The notes under the pieces are model-generated. The model was not told the DNA's origin. It searched no databases and saw only the letters and a program-made list of their open reading frames with translations. From positions 15,496-79,495 of the forward strand of contig NZ_JBHUEM010000008.1 of NCBI RefSeq assembly GCF_042680805.1: a stretch of 64,000 nucleotides of DNA, read 5' to 3'. The DNA comes from Bacillus_CJ salitolerans. GTDB lineage: Bacteria > Bacillota > Bacilli > Bacillales > SA4. Numbering within the stretch: the stretch's first letter is position 1; every line of letters starts with the position of its first letter. The position numbers were made by a program, and so were the translations under genes. This document shows, one piece after another, positions 33,901 to 42,101 of the stretch.

Positions 33901-35077
33901 AGAACTATCTGAAGAATACAATTCAATCGTGCCTTTGTACCCGGTTTTCAAAGAAGCAGATAAAGAAAGGATTAGAGAGAGAATTCAAGGAAATCAGATG
34001 ACCAAATCTGTAAGACATGTCTTTCCAAGAACGGTGTCATATATTGTTCTTGCGGCCATGTTTATTTTAACAATTGGCATAGTTGGAATAAAAACAGAAT
34101 TAATTAAGCTAGGAAATATGGAAGAACAACCGCAATCTCCTACGAATATAGAAAATCCTACTGAAACAATTAAAGAACTAACAAATGAAGAGAAAATAGA
34201 GGAGCAGCTATCAAGACAAGGGTTACCTCATGAGGGGAATAACATATTTAACCCAACTACTATTAAGAAAGGTGATTTTGTCGCTGGCTGGAAGCTTACA
34301 GAAATAGATGTAACACCTGGTAACATACAATATCCATATGATATGACGAAAGCCCACTTTGATGGGAAAGTAACGATTACAGGAACGATAGAACATATTC
34401 CTGCAACCAACGAATTATACGGGAACCTGATCATATTCGTTCCTACGGAGGAATCGGCCAAACTTCTACCGGTTTCTCATCATGATACGAGAAATCCGAA
34501 TAAATGGATTATGTTTGAAAATCAAGAGAAAGCGAAAGAGCTCCTTCAAACATCGCAAGGAGATATATTAGAGGGGATGAAAGTAACGCTTACAGACTAT
34601 AAAGTTAATTTCTTTGAATCAGATATTTTAGATTCTGCAATGATTGAATTCTCTCACGGCGCTTCAAGTATTATGCTAAGCCCGGAGCTTGAAGATATCT
34701 ATGAGGCTATTAGTAAGGATTTTAATAAAGAGCACTTAAGAGGTCTTAGTCCTTTAGAAATCTTTAGACTCTATTATACAGCAGAGGAAAGAAAGGATTT
34801 TCGAACACAATATGAGTTGTTTATCCAGGATGAACAGTATGTTAAGGTGTTTGAAACATATGATGAATATTTAGAGGCAGTTGAAAGCGACAATTTGCAC
34901 GAGAGAGAGAGAATTTTACAAAATGTTATAACAAGTGATTTAGTCGAGAACATTTTTATAAAAGAAGAGATAGGGGAAGAAAGCGCACGCATTATCGTAG
35001 TGAATCTCGAGATGGGATTTGGCTTAGTAAAAGATGCAGGCGGGATATGGAGAGTTAATTGGATGCCGTATCAATAA
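33884..35077 (+). CDS. Probable membrane-bound anti-sigma factor
   Basis: A 397-residue single-pass protein. About 45 cytoplasmic residues come first, then one transmembrane helix (TVSYIVLAAMFILTIGIVGI), then about 330 outside residues. These include a compact middle domain (KGDFVAGWKLTEIDVTPG, VTITGTIEHIPAT) and a C-terminal part with FRTQYELFIQDEQYV. No HxxxCxxC zinc motif is seen. It overlaps the sigma gene by 17 bases; ATG 33884 lies behind GGAAGGGGGC. The role is inferred from position and topology. Confidence 0.75.
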   Translation: MDSKLKELSEEYNSIVPLYPVFKEADKERIRERIQGNQMTKSVRHVFPRTVSYIVLAAMFILTIGIVGIKTELIKLGNMEEQPQSPTNIENPTETIKELTNEEKIEEQLSRQGLPHEGNNIFNPTTIKKGDFVAGWKLTEIDVTPGNIQYPYDMTKAHFDGKVTITGTIEHIPATNELYGNLIIFVPTEESAKLLPVSHHDTRNPNKWIMFENQEKAKELLQTSQGDILEGMKVTLTDYKVNFFESDILDSAMIEFSHGASSIMLSPELEDIYEAISKDFNKEHLRGLSPLEIFRLYYTAEERKDFRTQYELFIQDEQYVKVFETYDEYLEAVESDNLHERERILQNVITSDLVENIFIKEEIGEESARIIVVNLEMGFGLVKDAGGIWRVNWMPYQ

Positions 35078-35084
35078 AGTGTAT

Positions 35085-35205
35085 AAACCTGGGACTTTCC
35101 GTAAGTCCCTAAAAATTGTCCTTTCTTGAAGTAGGTATTATCACATACATATCTACTAGATAGGACAATTTTTTTGTGCCTTATAAAAATTTGTTATGTA
35201 AAAGC
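35085..35205. repeat. Family D terminator-like repeat, copy D1
   Basis: It contains GGGACTTTCCGTAAGTCCC, then GTCCTTTCTTGAAG, a loop, and AGGACAATTTTTTTGTGCC...AAAAATTTG. The same order recurs at 40415-40520. The stem around TTGTCC...GGACAA with its T run should terminate the anti-sigma transcript. Confidence 0.7.
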
Positions 35206-35229
35206 CTGCTCTCGATAAATGTGCACGCT

Positions 35230-35360
35230 ATTGATTGGAGCCGAAGGCACGAAGACTCCTGAGGGAGTTAGGGCCAGGGGATACCCCGCAGGCGCATAGC
35301 GATTGAGGAGGCTCCCCATACCGCCCGCGGAAAGCGAAGTGCCTGGAGAGCAAATCAACA
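35230..35360. repeat. GC-rich Bacillus-type intergenic repeat
   Basis: It runs from TTGATTGGAGCCGAAGGCAC through GAAGACTCCTG, ACCCCGCAGGCGC, GAGGAGGCTCCCC, CCGCCCGCGGAAAGCGAAG to GCCTGGAGAGCAAATCAACA. This is a copy of the repeat that I recognise from intergenic regions of many Bacillus genomes. The ends TTGATT and AATCAA are inverted. It is much richer in GC than the surroundings. Confidence 0.8.
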
Positions 35361-35451
35361 GACAAATTTATTAACAAAAAGACTAGAAATAAGAGGGAAT
35401 TCGAAAGGCCAGTTACCAAGAATTTTGAACAGCGTCTATTTAGGTAATCAA

Positions 35452-35481
35452 TTGACAAGCCTAGTCAATATATGGTATTAA
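35452..35481 (+). promoter_or_regulatory. Sigma-A type promoter of htpG
   Basis: TTGACA at 35452-35457 and TATTAA at 35476-35481 with an 18-base spacer, immediately upstream of the CIRCE operator. Confidence 0.7.
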
Positions 35482-35489
35482 AATAGTGG

Positions 35490-35516
35490 TTAGCACTCTT
35501 TGTGCTAGAGTGCTAA
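35490..35516 (+). promoter_or_regulatory. CIRCE operator (HrcA site)
   Basis: TTAGCACTC, nine bases, GAGTGCTAA: an exact match to the CIRCE consensus at the expected transcription start of htpG. It predicts heat-shock control by the repressor HrcA. Confidence 0.95.
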
Positions 35517-35568
35517 TTGCGAATTAATAGCTCGACTTATTTGTGAAAACAAGAAAGGAGAAACAGAA

Positions 35569-37452
35569 ATGGCAAAAAAGCAATTTAAAGCAGAATCGAA
35601 AAGATTACTTGAAATGATGATTAATTCTATTTACTCACAAAAGGAAATCTTTCTTAGAGAATTAATTTCGAATGCTAGTGATGCAATTGATAAAATCTAT
35701 TACAAGGCACTAACTGATGATACATTACGCTTTGACAAAGATCATTATTTTATCAAGATTGAAGTGGATAAGGAAAATCGCTTACTTACCATCAAGGATA
35801 CAGGAATTGGTATGTCAAAAGAGGATCTAGAAACAAATCTTGGGACCATTGCAAAGAGTGGCTCACTTGCGTTTAAAAAAGAAAATGAAGCAAAAGATGG
35901 TCATGATATTATTGGTCAATTCGGTGTTGGTTTTTATTCAGCCTTTATGGTAGCTGATGTTGTAACGGTTTATAGCAAAGCCCTTGGAAGTGAGGAAGGC
36001 TATAAATGGGAGTCAAAGGGTGCAGATGGATATAGCATTGTACCATTCGATAAAGAAGAGGTTGGTACAGAAATCGTGTTAAAAATAAAAGAGAACAATG
36101 AAGATGAGACCTTTGATGAGTATTTAGAAGAGTATCGCTTAAAAGGAATTATTAAGAAGTATTCTGATTTTATTCGTTACCCAATTAAGATGCAGGTTTC
36201 GGATAGAAAGCTGAAAGAAGGTAGCGACAACGAATTTGAAGAAGTAATAGAAGAACAAACAATCAATAGCATGGTACCAATTTGGCGAAAAAATAAAAGC
36301 GAGTTATCGTCTGAGGACTATGAGAACTTCTATAATGAAAAGCATTTCGGTTTTGATAAACCAATTAAGCATATTCACATAAGCGTTGACGGTGCAATTA
36401 GATATAATGCCATTCTATATATTCCAGAAAAAATGCCATTTGATTACTACACGAAAGAATTTGAAAAAGGATTAGAGCTATACTCTAACGGCGTCCTTAT
36501 TATGGAAAAGTGCTCAGATTTATTACCTGATCATTTCAGCTTTGTAAAAGGTATGGTTGATTCTGAAGATCTTTCTTTGAACATTTCTAGAGAAATTCTA
36601 CAGCATGATAAGCAATTGAAATTAATTGCAAAGAATATCAATAAAAAAATTAAAAGTGAATTATTGAGTTTGCTAAAAGACGATAGAGAAAAATACGAGG
36701 AGTTTTACAAGTCATTTGGTAGACAATTAAAGTACGGTGTATATAGTGACTTTGGTAGTAATAAGGAAACATTACAAGACTTACTGCTATTTTACTCCTC
36801 AAAAGAAAAGAAATTAGTCTCTCTAGATGAATACGTCTCAAGAATGCCAGAAGACCAAAAATATATATATTATGCGTCTGGTGAATCATATGAAAGAATC
36901 GAAAGACTTCCTCAAACTGAGCTTGTATCTGATAAAGGCTATGAAATTTTATATTTTATCGATGAAATTGATGAATTTGCGATTCGAATGTTAATGAACT
37001 ATAAAGAAAAAGACTTCAAGTCTGTTTCAAGTGGGGATTTAGGTATTGATGCTGATGATAATAAGGAACAGTCAGAAGAAATAAATAATGAAAACAAAGA
37101 TCTACTTGAATACATGAAAAAGGTGTTATCAAGTAAGGTAAAAGATGTCAGAGTTTCAAAACGGTTAAAATCTCATCCAGTTTGCTTGACGACTGAGGGT
37201 GAGATTTCAATCGAAATGGAAAAGATTCTAAAAGCGATGCCAAACAATAATGATAATGTAAAGGCAGATAAAGTACTAGAAATCAATCCAAACCATGAGG
37301 TATTTCAATCTATAAAGAAAGCCTTCGAAACCGACAAAGCAAAAGTAGATTTATTTACGAGCTTATTGTACAATCAAGCCCTTCTAATTGAAGGATTGCC
37401 ACTTGAAGACCCAGTCGAGTTCACAAATGATATTTGTAAGGTAATGGTATAA
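35569..37452 (+). CDS. htpG: Molecular chaperone HtpG (Hsp90)
   Basis: A 627-residue Hsp90. The N-terminal ATPase (GHKL) domain has LRELISNASDAIDK, DTGIGMSKEDL and GQFGVGFYSAFMVAD. The middle domain has the catalytic Arg in SLNISREILQ. The C-terminal dimerisation domain follows a charged insert (DNKEQSEEINNENKD). It acts in the cytoplasm on client proteins under stress. ATG behind AAAGGAG. The CIRCE box places it under HrcA, unlike B. subtilis htpG. Confidence 0.97.
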   Translation: MAKKQFKAESKRLLEMMINSIYSQKEIFLRELISNASDAIDKIYYKALTDDTLRFDKDHYFIKIEVDKENRLLTIKDTGIGMSKEDLETNLGTIAKSGSLAFKKENEAKDGHDIIGQFGVGFYSAFMVADVVTVYSKALGSEEGYKWESKGADGYSIVPFDKEEVGTEIVLKIKENNEDETFDEYLEEYRLKGIIKKYSDFIRYPIKMQVSDRKLKEGSDNEFEEVIEEQTINSMVPIWRKNKSELSSEDYENFYNEKHFGFDKPIKHIHISVDGAIRYNAILYIPEKMPFDYYTKEFEKGLELYSNGVLIMEKCSDLLPDHFSFVKGMVDSEDLSLNISREILQHDKQLKLIAKNINKKIKSELLSLLKDDREKYEEFYKSFGRQLKYGVYSDFGSNKETLQDLLLFYSSKEKKLVSLDEYVSRMPEDQKYIYYASGESYERIERLPQTELVSDKGYEILYFIDEIDEFAIRMLMNYKEKDFKSVSSGDLGIDADDNKEQSEEINNENKDLLEYMKKVLSSKVKDVRVSKRLKSHPVCLTTEGEISIEMEKILKAMPNNNDNVKADKVLEINPNHEVFQSIKKAFETDKAKVDLFTSLLYNQALLIEGLPLEDPVEFTNDICKVMV

Positions 37453-37463
37453 AGAAATAAGCA

Positions 37464-37500
37464 AGGTGCCCAGATCTACTTAATCTGGGCACTCTTATAT
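37464..37500 (+). terminator. Terminator after htpG
   Basis: GTGCCCAGAT pairs with ATCTGGGCAC around CTACTTA, followed by TCTTATATTTTT. In the remaining 260 bases to the next gene I see nothing recognisable apart from its ribosome site. Confidence 0.85.
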
Positions 37501-37762
37501 TTTTCATCCTATACAACAATATTAAATTGACCAATTTCATCTAAGTCAATCACCGTCATCTTATGAGGGATTCAACAACATTATACTTCTCCTCTCTAGG
37601 ATGCGGTTAACCAATTTACAGCTTTACTAATTTTTATAGTACAAGATATTTAATATTTCGTGAATATAGTTATCTCTAAAAGAAAGAGGAACAATTTCAC
37701 GAGTAAACTTCTACTTTTAAGAACCTTAACATATTTTTTTAGTAGAGGAGGGATGGATTGAG

Positions 37763-37948
37763 ATGGAACGCTTTTCAATGCTTTGGGCAGCGTGTATTTT
37801 GGCTGGTTATGCCTTATTAAAGGTGCCATTACCTGTATTTTTAGAACCTTTTAGTCCGTTTGTTCATTTAGTTGGAGCTTTAACGATATTATTATTCTCT
37901 TCCGTTATCATATTTGCAGGAATTAAGGCTCTTTTTAGTAGTAGATGA
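37763..37948 (+). CDS. Small membrane protein, 61 residues
   Basis: Two transmembrane helices: about residues 5-22 (LWAACILAGYALLK) and 36-57 (VGALTILLFSSVIIFAGI). The short connecting loop contains LPVFLEPFSPF. ATG lies ten bases behind AGGAGGG. Stands alone with its own terminator. No family recognised. Confidence 0.7.
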   Translation: MERFSMLWAACILAGYALLKVPLPVFLEPFSPFVHLVGALTILLFSSVIIFAGIKALFSSR

Positions 37949-37956
37949 ATACTCAG

Positions 37957-37995
37957 AACCCTAACAGCCGTACGTGGCTGTTGGGGTTTTTCTTT
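37957..37995 (+). terminator. Terminator after the small membrane gene
   Basis: AACCCTAACAGCC, loop GTACGT, GGCTGTTGGGGTTTTTC. Confidence 0.9.
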
Positions 37996-38088
37996 AAATA
38001 GAGTTTGACAAATTTATTATTTAACTATATTAATAGTTTAAGTACATAAAATATATTTTTATTTAGAAATAGAGGTGTCATTTCTTAA

Positions 38089-38529
38089 ATGAATTCCATG
38101 AATGAAATAAGAAAGAACGTCAAAGAAGCTTTTGAATTATTAGATAAAGTTACTACAAAAGTAATGAATGAGCACAAATCATTGATTAGTCACAACTTAA
38201 CAGCGAAACAATTGCTGATTTTAAAGACCATTTTCTTAGAGGGGAAAATGACAGTAAATGAGCTATCTACACGATTAGATTTATCAGCAAGTTCTATTAG
38301 TCAATTGCTAAACAAAATGGAAAAGGGCAGTTATATAAAGCGTGAAATCAATCCAGACAATAGACGTGAGATTTTTGTAACGACAGACCAAAAAGGAAAG
38401 GAACTATTTGAAGCGTACCAGAAAGTAGATGACTATATTATAGAAAAGTACTATTCAAAGTTTACCGTTGAAGAAGTAATTGTGTTTAAAGATTTAGTAA
38501 AAAAATTATACGGGATTGTTCATGAATAA
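38089..38529 (+). CDS. MarR-family transcriptional regulator
   Basis: A 146-residue winged-helix protein: recognition helix in STRLDLSASSISQLLNKMEK and wing in REINPDNRREIFVTTDQKG. The ATG is at 38089, behind AGAGGTGTC. It is followed 12 bases later by an acetyltransferase gene, which it probably controls along with itself. Effector unknown. Confidence 0.9.
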   Translation: MNSMNEIRKNVKEAFELLDKVTTKVMNEHKSLISHNLTAKQLLILKTIFLEGKMTVNELSTRLDLSASSISQLLNKMEKGSYIKREINPDNRREIFVTTDQKGKELFEAYQKVDDYIIEKYYSKFTVEEVIVFKDLVKKLYGIVHE

Positions 38530-38541
38530 GGGAGCGAGAGC

Positions 38542-39423
38542 ATGGAAGAGATAAAATTTGTTAAAGAGATTAAAAATAATGAGAAGTATAGGAGTGGCTT
38601 TAATGAGTTAGCTTCTCAAATCTTTGGAATAGACTTTGAACCCTGGTATCAATACGGGTATTGGACAGATAGGTATGAGCCATACTGTTATACAATCTCA
38701 AATCGAATCGTTGCTAATGTTTCGGTTAATAAGCTAGATTTGATAATTAATGGTGAAAGGAAAAGAGCCATCCAACTTGGAACAGTAATGACACATCCAG
38801 ATTACCGAAATCAAGGCTTATCGGCTAGCCTGATGAAAAAAATAGCAGATGAATATGAAAGCCATTATGACATGTTCTATCTGTTTGCTAATTCAACTGT
38901 TTTAGATTATTATCCTAAATTTGGCTTTAGAGCTGTAGACGAATACAAGTGGACAATGAATTATTCAAGAAAACAGACTCCTAGTAGATCACTTCAAAGA
39001 TTAAATGGTCGTAATAAGGATGATTTGGACTTTATCTATCAATTTGCAACAGAAAGAATTCCCTGTTCCAATAAGTTTGGAACAGACCATACTGAGAATC
39101 TACTAATGTTTTACTGTATGTATGTATTTCCAGAGCATATTCACTATATAGAAGAGGATGATACAATTGTTATTTATCAAGGCGCTGGTGATGAAATACA
39201 TATTTATGATGTAATATGTAAAAAAGAGACGGATATGTTAAAAGTCATTGATAGAATTACTATGATGGAAACCCAAAAGGTAATTCTTCATTTTACTCCT
39301 TACCATTGTGACCAAGAGTCGTTTACGAGGGAAAAGTTTTATGGAAGTGAAGTATTGTTTGTGAAAACAAATGCGGTAACTTTGCCATTATATTTTAAGC
39401 ATCCCATTACATCACAAGCATAA
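38542..39423 (+). CDS. GNAT-family N-acetyltransferase
   Basis: A 293-residue acetyltransferase. The GNAT core spans about residues 70-140: LGTVMTHPDYRNQGLSASLM is the acetyl-CoA pyrophosphate loop and FYLFANSTVLDYYPKFGF the following strand and helix. The remaining 150 residues form a second domain as in Eis-like or two-domain GNATs. ATG behind AAGGGAGCG. In an operon with the MarR gene, so possibly a detoxifying or resistance enzyme (inference). Confidence 0.87.
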   Translation: MEEIKFVKEIKNNEKYRSGFNELASQIFGIDFEPWYQYGYWTDRYEPYCYTISNRIVANVSVNKLDLIINGERKRAIQLGTVMTHPDYRNQGLSASLMKKIADEYESHYDMFYLFANSTVLDYYPKFGFRAVDEYKWTMNYSRKQTPSRSLQRLNGRNKDDLDFIYQFATERIPCSNKFGTDHTENLLMFYCMYVFPEHIHYIEEDDTIVIYQGAGDEIHIYDVICKKETDMLKVIDRITMMETQKVILHFTPYHCDQESFTREKFYGSEVLFVKTNAVTLPLYFKHPITSQA

Positions 39424-39490
39424 TAATCTTTAAAAGCATAATCTTGGAAATAGTTCGCATCTTTACAATATAATGGTAAAGAATTGAATA

Positions 39491-39632
39491 CAACCTTCGG
39501 GGCAAGGTGGAATTCCTTACCGGCGGTGATAAAACATATTTGTTTTTAAGCCCGCGACTCATTATAGATATATGATGACTGACTTAGTGAAAACCTAAGG
39601 CCGACGGTTAAAGTCCGGATGGGAGAAGGTTA
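39491..39632 (+). promoter_or_regulatory. FMN riboswitch (RFN element)
   Basis: All conserved parts are present in order: CTTCGGGGCAAGGTGGAATTC, CTTACCGGCGGTGAT, AGCCCGCGA, GGCCGACGG, AAAGTCCGGATGGGAGAAGG. P1 is AACCTTC with GAAGGTT. Binding of FMN would reduce expression of the riboflavin gene ribB downstream. The long variable arm lies at about 39530-39600. Confidence 0.95.
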
Positions 39633-39678
39633 TGTGTACCTAGATAAAAAACGACCAAGACTCTAGGTTTACTTTCCT

Positions 39679-39706
39679 GTGTCCTAAAACACCGATTTAG
39701 GGCACT
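39679..39706 (+). terminator. Hairpin in the FMN switch expression platform
   Basis: GTGTCCTAAA, seven-base loop, TTTAGGGCAC, followed by TTT. The stem lies between aptamer and ribB and may be the regulated terminator; the U-tract is short. Confidence 0.55.
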
Positions 39707-39750
39707 TTCCGGTTGTATCAGTTCAAAAATCTTAACGGGAGGGTTTTTGA

Positions 39751-40395
39751 ATGATTCAAACAACAGTTTCAATCGTGGAAAAAGCAATGGAAGAAGTAAG
39801 AAAGGGTAAAATGGTTATCATTCAAGATGATGAATCAAGAGAAAATGAAGGAGACTTAGTAGTTGCTGCGGAGTATGCTACGGGGAAAAACATTAATTTT
39901 ATGGCGACTTATGGAAAAGGCTTGATTTGCACTCCGATGCTAGAAGAAAAGCTCAATTCTCTTAATCTGCCACAAATGGTAATGGATAATGAAGAATCGA
40001 TGAGAACAGCATTTACAGTCTCAGTTGATGCAAAGGTAGGAATTACAACAGGAATATCAGCCTTTGAACGTGCACATACCATCCAAAAATTAATAGATCC
40101 AGCAGCAAAGCCAACAGACTTTGTTCGTCCAGGTCATGTCTTTCCATTAAAAGCAAGACAAAACGGTGTACTAGATAGAAGAGGCCAAACCGAAGCGTCC
40201 GTCGATTTAATGAGACTCGCGGGGTTAAAGCCAGCTGCTGTCATTTGTGAGATTATGAAGAGTGACGGTCATATGGCAAGAAGAGCAGAGTTAGAAGCGT
40301 TTGCGAATGAACATCATTTAGTCTTACTTACTGTACAAGATATTGTTAATTATCGAAAAGAAAAAGGATTACTCCAATTCCAATTAAATAAATAA
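39751..40395 (+). CDS. ribB: 3,4-dihydroxy-2-butanone-4-phosphate synthase
   Basis: A 214-residue monofunctional RibB, converting ribulose-5-phosphate into 3,4-dihydroxybutanone phosphate and formate for riboflavin synthesis. Motifs: IQDDESRENEGDLVVAAE (acidic loop binding magnesium), the TGISAFERAHTIQ region, and RPGHVFPLKARQNGVLDR. The GTP cyclohydrolase II half found in RibBA fusions is absent. ATG behind GGGAGGG. Controlled by the FMN riboswitch. A family D repeat follows as terminator. Confidence 0.97.
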   Translation: MIQTTVSIVEKAMEEVRKGKMVIIQDDESRENEGDLVVAAEYATGKNINFMATYGKGLICTPMLEEKLNSLNLPQMVMDNEESMRTAFTVSVDAKVGITTGISAFERAHTIQKLIDPAAKPTDFVRPGHVFPLKARQNGVLDRRGQTEASVDLMRLAGLKPAAVICEIMKSDGHMARRAELEAFANEHHLVLLTVQDIVNYRKEKGLLQFQLNK

Positions 40396-40414
40396 ATAAC
40401 TAACTTTAGTTGAT

Positions 40415-40520
40415 AGGGCTGTCCGATAAGCCCCAAAAAAACGTCCTTTCTTGAATGTTGGTTTTGTCACTTACATTTAACCAGAAAGGACGGTTTTTTT
40501 GTACCTTTAAAAATTTGCTA
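40415..40520. repeat. Family D terminator-like repeat, copy D2
   Basis: GGGCTGTCCGATAAGCCCC, then CGTCCTTTCTTGAATG, a loop, AGAAAGGACGGTTTTTTTGTACC and AAAAATTTG. The CGTCCTTTCT/AGAAAGGACG stem with its T run is a strong terminator for ribB. Same organisation as copy D1. Confidence 0.75.
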
Positions 40521-40638
40521 CTCCCTTAGTCTTACCTAAATATGACTTTCATCATATAAAGTTATTACTGTCTTCATCTATCCATTAACAATTTAGGATG
40601 GGATACTAAGAGTAGTTAAGGAATAAGGAGTGTTTGTT

Positions 40639-41349
40639 ATGAGAAAATGGTTAATAGGATTAAGTGTGATAGCGATATTTTTGATGATGGGCTGTACCAA
40701 TATTGTTAATGGTGATATGACATCCTCTAAAGATATAATCGAAAAAGACGGTGCTAAGGAGTTAAAGGTTGATTTACATCTTGGTGCAGGTGAAATGGTT
40801 GTAACGAGTGGATCCAATGAATGGGCAGAAGGAGCATTCGAATTTAGCAAACCTAATATGAAACCTGAAGTGTCATACAAGTTAAAAGGAGATACAGGGC
40901 ATTTAGATATTGAACAGCCAAGTACAGCCCATTTAACCTCAATTAAGGAATACAAAAATAAGTGGGATTTATACCTTACTCAAGAAATTCCTATTTCCCT
41001 AAATGTAAAAACGGGAGCATCCGAAGCTGAACTCCATTTATCAGGACTTCAATTAAACGAACTCGGGGTTGATGCGGGCGTTGGAAGAACACTGATTGAC
41101 CTTAGCGGGGATTGGCGACAGGGCTTTCATGCTAAAATTAATGCAGGTGTAGGAGAGACAGAGTTAATCCTTCCCAAAAGCACAGGTGTAAAATTAAAGA
41201 TTGAAAACGGTATTGGTGATACAAATATAAATGGTTTAATATCGAAAGAAGATAATGTTTATGTGAACGATTTGTATGATTCATCAGAAATGAAAATTGA
41301 AATTGACTTAAAGGTTGGAGTAGGGTCCATCGATGTTAGAGAAGAATAA
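40639..41349 (+). CDS. Lipoprotein with toast-rack-like adhesin domain
   Basis: A 236-residue lipoprotein (lipobox MMGC, Cys19). The mature part is nearly all beta strand with repeated blocks: LKVDLHLGAGEMVVTSGSNE, ISLNVKTGASEAELHLSGL and VGETELILPKS. This is the pattern of toast-rack/DUF4097 folds, also found in LiaF-type envelope-stress proteins. Outer face of the membrane. ATG at 40639 lies eight bases behind AAGGAG. Precise role unknown. Confidence 0.75.
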   Translation: MRKWLIGLSVIAIFLMMGCTNIVNGDMTSSKDIIEKDGAKELKVDLHLGAGEMVVTSGSNEWAEGAFEFSKPNMKPEVSYKLKGDTGHLDIEQPSTAHLTSIKEYKNKWDLYLTQEIPISLNVKTGASEAELHLSGLQLNELGVDAGVGRTLIDLSGDWRQGFHAKINAGVGETELILPKSTGVKLKIENGIGDTNINGLISKEDNVYVNDLYDSSEMKIEIDLKVGVGSIDVREE

Positions 41350-41449
41350 GAAGAAAGAGAGAACCATGATCAGGTTCTCTCTTTCTTTTTTGTTGCTTAG
41401 GAAATGATAAAAACTCACTATTTGTGGATAACTGAGTGATGTACGTAGT

Positions 41450-41584
41450 AATCCGGCTCCAGCGCCCCGTTTAGCCACTCGAGGTCAAATAACCCTTGAA
41501 GAGTAAAAGGAAGAGCGCCCTTTTTCTCTTCAAGGAACATTTGCTATGTCTGAGGCTAAACGGGGCGCCCTGAGCCTTTTGTTC
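41450..41584. repeat. Family A hairpin repeat, copy A5
   Basis: In this copy the ends themselves form a perfect 15-bp inverted repeat: GCGCCCCGTTTAGCC (41462-41476) and GGCTAAACGGGGCGC (41554-41568). Inside is a second stem, CCTTGAAGAG (41494-41503) with CTCTTCAAGG (41526-41535). The element could thus fold into one long hairpin. It lies downstream of the toast-rack lipoprotein gene. Confidence 0.92.
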
Positions 41585-42101
41585 CTTATTAATAACATAT
41601 TCCTACAACTTATGACGCATTCATTGCAGTTGTTATGTAAAATAAACTGACTTTCCCGGGAAATTAATCAATCTGTGTCGAATGTGACAGTAAATCAGAG
41701 ATGTTTAATGAAATGGCCATTCTTAAATGACAAGCATGGCAAAAAAACAAGTTTGTCGAACGATTTTTAGACGATTACTATTTGATAAAAATAACGGGTT
41801 GTATGTGAATAACTGTATTATTTTAGTTATTTCAACTATTAATGTGCTTCGTACAAGGTGTTACAAGAGAAGGTAACATTTTTTTAATATAGGGTTAAAA
41901 ATTTTACTGGACGACCTAATTTTACATAATTTTTGATGAAAGTAGGTTAAATTAATAGAACATTCAGAATTTTTATGTAAGTAAATGTGTCGATTGCCAG
42001 TTAGGTTCTCACTAACAATGAAAGCGTTTTCATTAGATGCGTTTACTTTGTTTGTTCCATTTTGTTCTAGAAACTAATGTGATGATCAAAAGGGGGAATT
42101 T
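41585..42101. other. Long leader of the pyrimidine degradation operon
   Basis: About 500 bases without a gene. It holds a perfect inverted repeat TGTTAC-N8-GTAACA (41859-41878) followed by a T run, which may be an operator or weak terminator, and the cre box listed separately. No riboswitch core recognised. A promoter cannot be placed with confidence. Confidence 0.5.
42018..42033 (+). promoter_or_regulatory. Catabolite-responsive element (cre)
   Basis: ATGAAAGCGTTTTCAT fits the CcpA-binding consensus WTGNAARCGNWWWCAW and is nearly palindromic. It lies 69 bases before the first gene of the pyrimidine degradation operon and predicts repression when preferred sugars are present. Confidence 0.8.
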
